A stretch of 64,000 nt of DNA from assembly GCA_903813345.2 (NCBI GenBank), contig CAIIXF020000007.1, forward strand, positions 23,673,564 to 23,737,563, given 5' to 3'. The DNA comes from Owenia fusiformis. Taxonomy: Eukaryota; Annelida; Polychaeta; Sabellida; Oweniidae. Each line of letters opens with the position of its first letter. Position 1 is the stretch's first letter. A program made the translations under genes and the position numbers. The notes under the pieces were generated by a model that was given only the letters and a program-made list of their open reading frames with translations, ran no database searches and had not been told where the DNA came from. Positions 1-11,750 of the stretch are shown in pieces.

Positions 1-2008
1 GAGTCTGAACCTAAAGGTGCGTTTTTGATTATTCAGTTTATGATTGTAGTGCGTTAAAGTGTTACATAGATCAGTAGATAGAGGAACTTTCAATTCCATC
101 AATAAACTAAAGCCCTTGAATATTATTTTCATTTTTTCATTGCAGGTCTATGTGTGATTTTCAACAATCATGTGTTCCATCATCTGCAAGAAGATAAAGA
201 CAGTGTCAAACTAACTAACAGAAAGGGAAGCAATGAGGATAAGGGTAAGTCAAAGTTATTATATTGCTATGATTCTTTGGACAAACCTATGAGGAACTGA
301 CACATTTTCACATTAATATAATGGCATGATTCTACTCTAAAAAACATCAGAATATGGCTTTAAGGTCAAAATATTCTTTTGCTAAAATATGTTACCTTTT
401 TATGAACCATAACCAATTATCAATTATACCAGATTACAACCTTTTAACTGTTATTGAATTTGTTTTCATTTTCAGAACGACTGATTAAAGTCTTTTCTCA
501 ATTGGGATTTGAAATACACCTAAAGGAAAATCTTACAGCTAATGAGATGTTGAACAGAGCTAACTATTATGCACGTTCTTACAAAGAATTTCACAAGAAG
601 TCTGATGCATTTGTTTTGTGTATATTATCACATGGGGAAGGGGATTGTGTTTTTGGCTCTGATGGCAAGAAGGTTTGTATGTTCTATCCCCTTTTTAGCT
701 AATCAATATATCTCTACCTCAAGAAGCAACATAAATGGAATATTACGATAATGGAATATGACCCTCTTCCAATTTTTAAATGACTTATTATCAGATCAAA
801 TAAAAGTTCTCACAGTTGTAGATTGAAGAAGAAAATCTGTCATATTCTCCATGAGCTTTCTCGTAAACCCATGCATTTTCTAAAGCTCACATCAATAACA
901 TGGCGCTGGTAGGGAGGGGAATGGAGATATCTGGAATCTTTTTAACAGGATTGATTTCACAGTCTTGAACTTGGGTCTGAAACAGTGGAGGCCTTGGTCA
1001 ACTCTGCCTCTGAAATAATTTTTCTTTTTTTCTAAAATATTTTCCTTATGTAACGTTTTATACATTATTTTCATTGGAAATGTTGCAGATATAGTACAAT
1101 AAGACAAATCCTCATCATGAATTCAATGAACGAAATGAATTGTTTGCCTCGCAGGTACCACTTCATGACAATACAGAAGGATGTTTGGCCTACTACTTCA
1201 AGGGTGCAAACTGTCCTGCATTAATAGGGAAGCCAAAAATGATGTTTATTCAAGCATGCAGGGGTCCTCAAGAAGGAATAGGTAAGATATTACATCAATA
1301 CTAGCATGAAAATGAGCTAAATGTTGATAATTTTGTGACACTTCTGTGCTATTTTGAGCAATTACTTACCCATATGGATGAATGCATTTTCAAATTATTT
1401 TTTGAACATTTTAGCCGTCAAACCTCACTCGTACCAAGAAAGGCAAACTCTTAAACCTTGCTCACATGCCATCCAGACAGATGGAGATATCCCATCTTCT
1501 CAAGGCACTACAAGAATACAAACACTTCCAGATGAAGCCGATTGGGTCATAGGTCAAGCAACATCAATCGGTCATGCATCATTTAGAAATGAGGAAACAG
1601 GCTCATGGTATATCACAAAATTGTGTTCAAATTTACATCGATACCATGGAAGGTATGTTGAAAATGTTATAATTATTACAATAAATTGACAAAGAGTAAC
1701 ATTTTTAAAGAGAAAGCAATCAAACCCCTTATAGACAATGAAAGAATTGAAATTTCCAAGTGCTAAAAGCTTCTGTATTATTTTATTCAATCATGTCTAT
1801 TTTCAGGAAGTATGACCTTCTGAAAATTTTGACAAGAGTTAATCTGGACTTATCAAAGGCTGAAGCTGACTGCACAGATAAAAATAAGAAAACATTTATT
1901 GCAAAACAACAACCAGCTCCATATTTCACAACAAACAAGAATATTTACCTTACATGTACTAACACTAAATGCCAAAGATGTTTCAATCAACCAAATGGTA
2001 AAACTTGA
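1..2008 (+). CDS. Caspase A, 3' part (cysteine protease, effector-like catalytic domain)
   Basis: Partial gene cut by the window start. Coding exons are 1-16, 146-244, 476-672, 1155-1281, 1415-1652 and 1807-2008; all junctions are GT-AG and keep frame, giving 292 residues in the window. The domain opens at GLCVIFNN. The catalytic His is in SHGEGD (fragment residue 91) and the catalytic Cys in FIQACRG (residue 139). The S1-pocket arginines are visible in LTNRKG and SFRNEE. A likely interchain cleavage site IQTD/G lies between the large and small subunits, inside a linker 18 residues longer than in the downstream paralogue. The small subunit runs from DEADWVIGQATS to KILTRVN. The tail carries C-x4-C-x2-C and then eight more residues before TGA. 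Caspases cleave after Asp in cytosolic death or signalling pathways. The N-terminal region lies upstream, so initiator or effector class cannot be decided. The family call is firm. Confidence 0.95.
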
Positions 2009-4607
2009 AATTGGAAACAACAAATATGTTGATACTTGGATGTTTATATTGATACGATTCATATATTTCAATCTCTAGAGTCTCTATCCTGATTGGTCAA
2101 TGCATAGTCACATACCACAAAATAGAATCACTATTTCCCGTTTAAAGTTATATTTCCTCAAAAAATGAGAAGTGGAATATACATTTGAACTATTGCCTGC
2201 TGACATCACAATTGCAACTTTTATTACCCTTGGGAACGTCTGCGCATCGTCAATGTGCACACGACAAACAGAAAAATGGAGAAAACACACAAACATAAAT
2301 CAACTCGTTTCACCATGACAGATGTGTGTAAAAGATGCAATTATGGCAGCTTGGATTCTGTGTAATTTCAAGTGTTATGTTGATTTATCTCACGTGTAAA
2401 ACACAATTGACTTTGCCAAGTGAGAGTCTCAGAAATTTCAAACGAAAAAATTTCTGTTGAGTGTTATTATGTTGAGGATATTATGACTTCCCGGCTTTTA
2501 ATTCTAACAATGGACTTGGGGGCTTGCTTTCTAGCTGAAATGAGGTTGATTTGAAGAGCCTCTTGTCATCAGCAGATTCATAAAGCACCAAAAAATGTGA
2601 TAAAGGGATAAGTGATATCCTTTAGAAAAAAACAGTGATTTAATTCAGGATACTGCTGAGTTGCCAAATCTCCTCAGCCTATTTTGGCCTTTGCTGAGAA
2701 AACGGGACAAGGGTCAGTGTAGGGTATACAATAAAACAAATAGTGACTGCCTACTGTACGCTCGGTATTATTCGCGAGATTTAATTTCGCGAATTTTGGA
2801 GGATATTTCCTCAGGGAAATAATTTACACTATTGGGAGTCACTATTTATATAATAACATACATACCATTTATAATGAGGAATAACTTTGTGTATACTTCA
2901 ACTGTAAGAAATAGTAGAGGTACCACATGTGAAGCAGTTTTAAGTATTTTATTTTGAATACTGACATTCCTGCAACCATTGTTGAACTTCTTGACTCATC
3001 TACTATTTATCTTGCCAATTTTGTATAATGTACTCTATTGTCTAACACCATGGAAGCTATTCCATGCTGCAGCAGAAATAAAGGTGCACAATTATGATTA
3101 TTCTGAACTTTTCAAAATTTTAAAAACCTTCTTGTTTGTAGAATTGTTGGTTAAAGCATGACATACAAATCTATGAAGACATGCATATTCAGAGACTTAT
3201 GTGCTTTCAGACATACATTTTGTAATTAGAGCTAGATGAGAAATAGAAAAAACTCTATTTGAAAATAAATTTATCAATATGGTGGAACTGGTATTTTGTA
3301 TTATGTTGAGACTTTACTAGGAGAAAATAAACAGTATAGTCATTGAGATTCTGTTTCAGTCTCCTGTGATCAAGTGTCTTCATTTCTTGCAATAACATGT
3401 GAGGGGTCAATGTTATGTTTGTAACAACTGTTAACTACTGTTAACTCAATCTGGCCCCAGAAAGTAGTTAGTGATGACTGTCTGGATGTTACACTGGTGG
3501 CAGTAGTGGGATTTTGATGGGTGTCACCCTATCAACACTCTATCATTTTTTGTTAAATCTTGTATAATATTTTGACACACCGTAAGTCTTGCATTGTATT
3601 TCCAATTGTTAATTGCTGCTTAGCTTAGTATTGTAAAAACAAGAGGGAATTTATCATAGTTCCAGTGGTTAGCTTTTTCCATTTCAAACTTTTTCTCCAT
3701 GCACATTTAACAGTCTTGCATTGAGAGAGGTTGGATTCTTACATTTAATACATTTGCATTTTTAGGACAGTATATTTTATGGGGGTCTAACCAACATCAG
3801 ACACAATTGCTTCATATGCTGGTGTGCCTTTTATATGAAATATAGTGTGACCTGGGTTATATTGGATTGATTTAAGATGAGAATCGTCTATTTTATGAAC
3901 TATTTACTAACCATTTGACATTGATATGCCTATTCAATGTGTATTTGAAAAGATTTTTTAACTCATGTGCTCTCACAATATGAATGAAATAAATGATAAA
4001 AATAAATATACATATTCTTCTTTTTTGAATTGCCTTATGTTTATTAAGTAAACAACTGTTGCCAGTAAAGTGTCACGAGTACTTATTAGAGAATAAATGT
4101 TGTTGAATAAAAGAATTAGAACTAAGAAAATCAAATCTAAACATGTATTTTTTTATTTCTTGATGTAAACAAATTTCCTGTTTTTACCAGCTGAGCTAAC
4201 ATCATGTTTAGTCACTCTATCTTGGTATTTCAGAATTACATACACATATTATGCTTACCTAGATAGCATTATGAATCATAAAATCCCCAAAAGGGGATTC
4301 CCCTATTAGTCATAAACTCCATATGTAAATCAAATTGTCTACGATGCTTATTAACCAATACTATCATTGTTGATTGCTATATAAGGATTGATTCTATCCT
4401 CACATCAAATCTAAGATAGTATAATTCATATGGATTTAGGAATTAGGAAAATTATAAAATACTATGAAAAGGTAGGTACATGAAATAGATTATTAAGTTA
4501 TATAAATTAAAAGTATTCCAGACTGTTATATAACTCAATATAATGTTGTTTCAGAATTATTTTAGTTTTATCAAATGTTCTATTTTATATTTTTAGATCA
4601 AGTTAAA
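2009..4607 (+). other. Spacer between caspases A and B (3' UTR of A, upstream of B)
   Basis: AT-rich and without a supported coding exon. AATAAA hexamers at 3264-3269 and 3326-3331, and more near 3985-4010, are candidate poly(A) signals for gene A. A short palindrome with CGCGAA arms lies near 2769-2796. An acceptor-like TTTTTAG ends at 4596, so a 5' non-coding or short coding exon of gene B may lie here. I could not identify it or a promoter. Confidence 0.5.
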
Positions 4608-7600
4608 ATGGTTGCAATAGAAGACAAAGGAAATAAATTATTAAATCAGACTGTCAATAAGTGTAAGTGTAAGAAATATTTATATATAATTTATTTAAAT
4701 GTAATGTGTTGCGCCGATTGTGGCTGCCTGTCTATTACAATTTTTGTTCAGCGTTTCCACTGTTTGACTATCTAAATATTTTCATGTTTGAACTTTTCAT
4801 AACTCTTAGTAAAAATACACGATCTTAATTAATTATATTCATTTTTATATCCTGTTGATAACTTCATAACTGTACAGCTGTGTACATGTAATTTATTTAT
4901 TTTGTTATTTTCCAGATGAGGCCAGTGAAAATATCCCATCTATTAATCATGAACCAATAGGTGAGTGTACGACATGTGATGAACAAATTATATGATATGC
5001 AAGATATATTGCCAGTTTTTAAATGCAGGAGTATGCTTTATAACATCTCATATACAGTTCTTATCATTTTGATTTTCCAGTAAATTTTGTAAGAACTTAA
5101 AAATTTTAATGTAATTATAGTTTTGCTGAGTTTGTGACCCGACCCCCCGGGGGTTCACTGTATTTAAACTTTGACGGGGATCCTCAGTGCACATGGGGTA
5201 CCTTTTTTGACATTTGGTATGGCAATGGACCCAGATTTTAGGATATGGTATGAGAATGCCCCCAAATTTATGACATGAGGTACAGCAATGGTCAGATTTT
5301 TCCACTTTCTGGTATGAGAATGGTCGTGGAAAATATGCTACCTCACACTTGCGGTATGGCATTGGTCTAGTAGTTACATACATATGTATATCCTTAATTT
5401 GAGGTTGTTTTTGATTGTTTTCTCGTACATCTGCCTTCATCTCAGGGCCTTCTTCAGTTTGAATATTAGCTTTTTTCTACTTTTGACATTTTGTATGGCA
5501 TTGGTCCTATATTTGGGCATTTGGTATTGCTTTTGGGTGTTATTTTGGTTGGTATGGGAACATATTGAAATTTGACAGATTGGTATGGGAACATATTGAT
5601 ATCTGAGGGTTCAGCCTAGGACCTCCGCCAAATTCATATACAGTGAACCCCCTGGCCCGACCCGAACCTTCCGTCCCGATATTCAGGTTGACTTCGGGTC
5701 GGTGTGACACCTCTAGTAAACTGTGTAATAAAGCAGCAATTTAAAATTCTTTGCTATGGAGCAAGGATGAATGCTTTGTGTGTCGTTAAAGAATGAAGAA
5801 TACAACTGAACGACTTTTCCTTTTATTAGGTATCCTCTACAAATAGGTGACTATAATTGAGTACCCAACATGCCTTAGTTTATGAAATATTACAAATTCA
5901 AATTCAAAAATGACTGTTAATATCCGCACCTTGCGCATATGATATCTGCACCGCTTGTTTTCGTAGAGCACAGTCTGTATAGGGTGTCCAAGCAAAACAT
6001 ATTTTATTCAAAACCTTGTCATTTTATATCTTACTGATGGCCATTTTGAATTCTGCATTTCTTCTTGACCAGGGATCAATTTTATGAACCATCGTAACTT
6101 ATGATTTGGTCACAAGTCTTGTTCTTCCAAAAATAGACAATGGTTTTCTCATAATCTTTTAAATTTATGATCTTACCAAAATGAACCTAAAATGTTGTCT
6201 ATTTTGAATTGAGTGGACATATTGGAAATCTTTACTTAGCAGAGGTTATTTGCCAATTGACAATGACATTAGACTATAAAAAGACATAACTAGTATTAAA
6301 GTTACTAAAAATTTGGTAAAATGTTTTTCAAAAACGTTTTCATTAAAATGGCTTCCATTTTGAATTGAACAGCCATCTTGAAAATTCCTTCTTGAGCAGA
6401 GTCCAATGTTCTTATCTTGTTCCATATCTATAGTCCTGACAAGGGGTATCTATGTATGTTCCTACAACATGAGCATATAAAATTTTGACAAAATCCATAA
6501 ACTAGCATTTGAGTTATTAATGATTACATTTTTGACAAAAAATGGTGGCCATTTTGAAATGAGTGGCCATATTGAAAAGGCCTCTTATAGCAGAGGTCAT
6601 TTGCCCATTAGACAATTGCCTTTAAAACTTGGACCAAATTCCATAAATGGTATTCAAGTTATTAAAAGTCTTTTTTCTTGAAAAATGGCAGCCATTTCGA
6701 AATTCAGTGGCCATCTTGAAAAATCTTGTATATGCATTTTATATATACAATTTTAACCAAATCACCAACTGATGTTTTAGTTATCAAAGATTATATTTTT
6801 ACGAAAAGTGGTGGCCATTTTGGATTTAGCAGCCTTATTGTAATTCCTTCACGAACAGAGATCCTACACCCAGAAGGCACAAGTCTAATTTATTAAAACA
6901 TTTAATATTATTCCTAATCTTTGACTTTCAGTCCCAGCATCCATTGATGAGTTGAGCGATGATGAGCAAATGGATGACAGTGACTCACACAGAAGTGATT
7001 TCGATGATAGCAGTGACTCTTTAGCATCACCTATTAATATAGCCAGGCCACCTGGTACTAGGGACAATATGAATGCTAGCCTAGATAACAGAACTATAAG
7101 TAATGCTCAAGATCTGACACAATTTATGCTACCTGGTGACAGTACCAATGTGAATAAACATGATAAACTTTTACCAAATAGGAATGATAACAATTTGGAG
7201 GAAGTGCAATATTTGGAATTTGGAAAAGACAAGCAATGGATTCCTAAATCTCAGAGAATTGCTAATTTAGCGACTACTCAATCAGCCAGTCCAGTGTCCC
7301 CATCACCTAAAGCCCCAGAACCTCATCCAAGTCCATCATTAGTGTCAGGCTCTGGTGGGAATAAGGTGGGACTGAACCTTGTAAGTGAGCTACATGGTGC
7401 AAAGTCATCTAAAGGTAAAGATGATATACATGTATCAGAAAGAAGGGGGCATGTGTCCCAAGCAGGTCAGGTCCAGGGACAGGGGAAACTGCTTGTTGGT
7501 GCATATCAGAGTGCCAGTCCTGTGAACAGTCAAGATCTCACAATTAATAATCTTGGTAAGTCTTAAGAACCTGCATTATTTCCACTTTGCCAGGGCTGTT

Positions 7601-10600
7601 CTAAAGGTATTAGTACTAGTTTAGAAGGCTCAAATTATACAAATAGTCCTGCCATTGGGGGAAATTGTGCAAAATATTTTTTGAGAATATCCTGTCCACA
7701 GAGATGTTCCCGAGGCTGCAGGCTGAAGGAACATGTCAGTGGACAGGATATTAATGTAATTCAGCTGGCAACATAGTGAAATATTGGACCTTGGTCAACC
7801 TTAATGAATGCAGTTTGACAGATCATTTTGGAACTGTATATTCAAGAAAACAGAATGGAAATCCCCTCATTTATTGAAATATGTACACTGTGTGCCTACC
7901 ATATAATAATGTGCATGTATTGTAAATCATAAAAAAAGATTTCCCATCTCACTTATGTACATGTATATGTGTTATTGTAAGAAAAGCTATAGAAGAGGGT
8001 GTGGCGTAACCACATGGTAAAACTTGTATTTGTAATGATAAGCCCTTTATGATTAGATGTTTCATTTTAGAAACTGACAGTGAGCCAGAGGTAGTGTCAC
8101 AGATGTTGGAGAGTTACACTATAGAATCTAAGCCTAAAGGTAGGTTCCTGGCTTTATACATTACATTATAATAGAAATATTCCTTTTATAGCACAATACA
8201 TGTACTATTATTTAAATTTGTTGCACATGTCAGTATTGTCTTATCAAAATTGCATTGCATATCATTTTAAACACATACAGGGTGGTCAAAAAAATGGTAA
8301 CCCTGCATTTTCCTCATATCTTTTTCAGTTTAGAGGAGCACTCCCTCATATTTTCCACATTTGTACATCATTCAATTCCCTATCAGCCTATCACATTTTA
8401 TGACCATCAGACTGATAGTCACAATGTTACAGCACTTTGAATAACATGCCCCAGGTGTGGCCATCATCACGCTTAGGCAAACGTGCACAAAATGGAGCAT
8501 GTTGTTTAAAGTGCTGTAACATTGTAACAATTAATTTAATGGCCGTGAAATATTGTAGGCTGGTAGGAGATTGATGATGTACACATGTACCAAATATCAT
8601 GGAGTATTTTTCTAAAATGACAAAGATACAAGGAAAATAGCGGCAATTTTGCCGTTTTATTTGACCACCCTGTATTTGCAACATTGTAGATAGCATCTCT
8701 TACCAGTATGTTATTCAATTTCCAGGATTGTGTCTTATCTTTAATAACTACAAGTTTGATAAATTGCCAGGGGGACAAAATAGTCAGGTTCAAGCCCTTG
8801 AGGATAGGAATGGTACTGATGTGGATTTAGGTAAGCTGTTTTACAACATGGAATATATTGTCCAACTTATGCACAGAGACCAGTCATTTAATAACATAAA
8901 TACATGTACACTGTATTTGTAATATTTTATTCAGGATTCTACACTAAAAATTCCACATGATGGTCCGATACAATTCACTTGGGAAACATTGAAATCTTGA
9001 ACTTAAATTAAAACTAATTTTTTGGTACCTCTCCCATTTACCACGGGACCGCCCCATTTACTATTTTGTAAGTAATGGATAGTACATCATCTATTTCTAA
9101 ATTTCAGAAAAACTCAAGAAATTATTTACCCAACTGGGATTCCAAGTGGTAGTGGAAGAAAATTTGACGTCATGTGATATGCTAAATAAGTCCGTGGCAT
9201 ATTCTAGAACAAGAAAATTCAGCGAGTTCCATGAGAAGTCTGATGCATTTGTGTGGTGTATTTTGTCGCATGGCATCAGGGATGCTGTGTTTGGTACAGA
9301 TGGCAAAGAGGTAACACAATAATATCCAAACTTTCATAGTAACCAGTTACATATTGTTATGGGCTTCATTTTTACAACCAGCATTTGACATTCGTTATCT
9401 GTAAAAAAAAGTTGAACTTTTGTAATTGTAACCAGATGGGACATTAGGGAGGTTAAGCTACATGTTTATTGGAGAATTTGAACATGAACATGTAAATATT
9501 ACAGCCCTCAGTGACTTTTTCCCCCCTCCTAATTCACACCGGAATAGCCTGACAACGGTAAAGTCGGATACCGTTGTCACAAATGGCGGACATAACCGTC
9601 GCTTCAACTGTTTAATCACTTGGTCCTCATTTCATGGGGTTTATCGTCGCTAATTCTGTGCATGCATTAAGCTCTTGTGATAATGTATCATATGAAACCC
9701 CATTTTCCATCAAATTAGGTCGTGAATGGCCACAATATAGCGTCTTCGATATCGTAAATGACAACGGAATCTGAATTTGAGTAACCTAGAAAGACAACGG
9801 CATATGGTAATTACAGTGTCCGTTGTCCCGTATCTCATTTTGATCGGTTAAATTAAAGACTTCATTTCGATGGTAGAACATTATTAACTGTACAATGAGT
9901 ATAAAGACACTTTGATTGATTGTTGTTCCAAAGAAATTTAGTCTAGGTGCTCTACTAAACATACAGTTGATGAAAATCTAATTGAAGCGATGGTTATGTC
10001 CGCTGTGACAACGGTATCTGACTTTACCATTGTGAGGCTATTCCGGTCTGCAATTGTTTTAACCAGGGACCTAATTACAACGTTTTCCTAATACACTTAT
10101 ACCAATCCAGAGGAGCAAATACTGCAAATGGAAGAACCATAGAGAATCATAACTCTACACATTCACTTACAAGTTATCTTAGAAATGTATTATAGGGCAA
10201 ATTCTGGAATTGTCATTTACATTTACATTTTGTAATTTTTAAAGATTCGTTGGACAGTAAATAATATATTAACTATGAACAATTAACTGGATATTTACAA
10301 TACTTGTATTTCTTAAATTATACAAGAACACACATATACTATATAGTATGCCCTCTGCTTTGAAAGCCATTGACATAATGTACCATTTCCTTGGTTCTCA
10401 AGATTTTATTATATTTATAGGTGAACATCAACAGTTTGACATATTTCTTCAAAGGTAGCAACTGTCCAGAGCTAATAGGGAAACCAAAGATGTTATTTGT
10501 TCAAGCATGTAGGGGTATACACGAAAGCAAAGGTATGGCTAAAGCAAGTAAATTGGAATCATAGTTTTGTGAGTTATGGTTAGTTTGCAATGTGTGAAAG

Positions 10601-11750
10601 TATTTAAGCTCAAGACTTGATGCAATGAGGCTGATTCATTTCACTCAGGCAATATTTCCTTAACTTCACACTCGATTCTGAGAATCTCATGCAAAGTTTG
10701 AAATAACGCCGTTTTGAGGAATGATTCAGTTTTGCGATGCACCGAGGCCAGGGCTAAATCCTTAAGTAACCCAAACTTTTTTTTGAGGTAGTAGAGGCAC
10801 TAATAACCTAAAATTAGTTAAGAGTACCACAACTTCAAAGTGTCTGTTTTTCCAGGATAGTATATTCATCTAAGGCTGTACTGAAGTTCACAAAATTAAC
10901 TGAAAATCATCTTATAAATACTTCTGTAATTTTAGCTGTGGTCCCTTTAAAGAAAAGTGAACAGTTTCGGACTGATGGTCCAACGGCTACAACACCTGAT
11001 GAGGCTGATTGGGTGATTGGACAAGCTACATCACAAGGTCATATGTCATTTAGGAGCGAATCTCATGGAACTTGGTACATCACAAAACTTTGTGAGAATT
11101 TAAACAGATACCATGGAAGGTATGTACATCCATGGGCTCTAGTTGAAAGCCATCTATGCAGCAGTATTTAAAATGCATTAAAATATTTGGCGACTTTCAG
11201 ATTTTTCTTATACAGCCATCCTAGTCACATCAATGCTTCTCTCAAAGAATTATTAAGATATATCAACACATTAAGTTTGGTAAAATGTGGAATTCAATTA
11301 CTCATATCTTAAATCCTTTCATCCCATGTAAAAATTTTAGAATGGGGGACTCGTTCACTTAAAAGCCAATTTTGCATTCTTAGTGAGCAATTTTCACTTG
11401 TTAGTATTTTCAGTAGAGAAGGTAGTCTACTATCATCCATTGATAGTGCAATCACAGGTCATTTTTATCCTTTTTGCAGTTTTAAGGAAAACAATTAACA
11501 ATAGGCTCTCTAGTTAGAATCAAGATGTAGAATCATTTAAGACTGTAAATATGCATTTTTATATTTCAGAAAATATGACTTGTTACAAATTCTGACAAAA
11601 GTGAACCAAGACTTGGCAAAGGGTGAAGCTGATTTCGAAGACAAATATGGAAACTCTTACATTGGAAAGCAACAGCCAGTACCATATTTTACCATAAACA
11701 AGAACATATACCTTACTTGCATAAACTCTAAGTGCAAAAGATGCTCATGA
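4608..11750 (+). CDS. Caspase B, paralogue of A with long acidic N-terminal region
   Basis: Nine coding exons: 4608-4662, 4916-4960, 6932-7555, 8071-8139, 8726-8830, 9108-9310, 10421-10532, 10936-11119 and 11570-11750. All have GT-AG junctions in frame and give 525 residues if the ATG at 4608 is the start. An acceptor-like TTTTTAG sits just before 4597 and the frame is open there, so an upstream exon is possible. Residues 1-264 hold no CARD or death-effector domain that I recognise; they are Asp/Ser-rich, then Ser/Pro-rich. The protease domain starts at GLCLIFNN. The catalytic His is H354 (SHGIRD) and the catalytic Cys C397 (FVQACRG). Probable cleavage is at FRTD/G (about residue 418). The small subunit starts at DEADWVIGQATS, and SFRSES replaces the usual RN pair. 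The protein ends in C-x4-C-x2-C-S. Intron phases match gene A exactly, so the two arose by tandem duplication. Confidence 0.95.
5145..5655. mobile_element. Small inverted-repeat element with internal minisatellite
   Basis: The ends are inverted: GGGGGTTCACTGTAT at the left (to 5163) and ATACAGTGAACCCCC at the right (from 5638). CCCGACC occurs just outside both ends (5138-5144 and 5656-5662) and may be a target duplication. The interior is a degenerate array of about 33 bp units containing GGTATGRSAATG. No transposase is seen, so it is non-autonomous. Class not assigned. Confidence 0.55.
6040..6870. repeat. Degenerate tandem series with GGCCATTTTGAA core
   Basis: Six divergent units spaced roughly 120-190 bp apart share a paired core of the form GGCCATTTTGAATT...GTGGCCATATTGAAA. 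The cores lie near 6043, 6206, 6350, 6545, 6687 and 6810. Several are followed by similar text with AGCAGAGGTCATTTGCC. The same core recurs in this window near 61910-62150 and beside the collagen mini-exons, so the unit is also dispersed. Confidence 0.6.
7556..8070 (+). other. Intron 3 of caspase B
   Basis: A 515 bp AT-rich intron containing one strong hairpin (7687-7751). Nothing else is supported. Confidence 0.7.
7687..7751. repeat. Short perfect-arm hairpin
   Basis: ATATCCTGTCCAC on the left is mirrored by GTGGACAGGATAT on the right. A second inner pair (ATGTTCC / GGAACAT) surrounds a CG-rich loop. It looks like a small foldback repeat, not a terminator. Confidence 0.6.
8278..8672. mobile_element. 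Mariner/Tc1-type foldback MITE with TA duplication
   Basis: The termini CAGGGTGGTCAAA and TTTGACCACCCTG are perfect inverted repeats, each bordered by TA (8276-8277 and 8673-8674), as in mariner/Tc1 insertions. The two halves pair over much of their length, for example TGTTACAGCACTTT near 8425 against AAAGTGCTGTAACA near 8510. It lies in intron 4 of caspase B and has no transposase frame. Confidence 0.75.
9538..10047. mobile_element. 510 bp MITE with about 70 bp terminal inverted repeats
   Basis: The left end begins ACCGGAATAGCCTGACAACG and the right end is its near-perfect complement, ending GGCTATTCCGGT. Similarity runs inward through GGTAAAGTC, GATACCGTTGTCACA and GCGGACATAACC. It lies in intron 6 of caspase B (9311-10420). 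No protein is encoded and the target duplication is unclear. Confidence 0.72.

Larger units (their letters stand above)
4961..6931 (+). other. Intron 2 of caspase B, made largely of repeats
   Basis: A 1.97 kb intron. It contains a 0.5 kb inverted-repeat element (5145-5655) and a degenerate tandem series of GGCCATTTTGAA-like units (6040-6870), both listed separately. The rest is AT-rich with no exon that I can support. Confidence 0.7.
4608..8139 (+). other. Caspase B N-terminal region (prodomain) exons
   Basis: Four exons encode about 264 residues before the protease domain. The first two (4608-4662, 4916-4960) carry a short Lys/Asn-rich and then Glu-containing stretch. The 624 bp third exon begins with an acidic block (LSDDEQMDDSDSH, then SDFDDSSDS) resembling casein-kinase-2-type phosphorylation ground. 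It then becomes Ser/Pro-rich (SPVSPSPKAPEPHPSPS), and QSASPV occurs twice. The fourth exon is again acidic (TDSEPEVV) and ends in ESKPK, which matches the ESEPK exon at bases 1-16 of gene A. No folded recruitment domain is visible, so recruitment by CARD or DED is not supported. The region looks disordered. Confidence 0.85.

Noticed and set aside
1990-2008. Splice donor GGTAAA at the end of caspase A, joining A and B into one double-domain gene
   Set aside because: The reading frame reaches TGA within a few codons, B has its own N-terminal exons, and B ends just after the matching position, so two genes are simpler.
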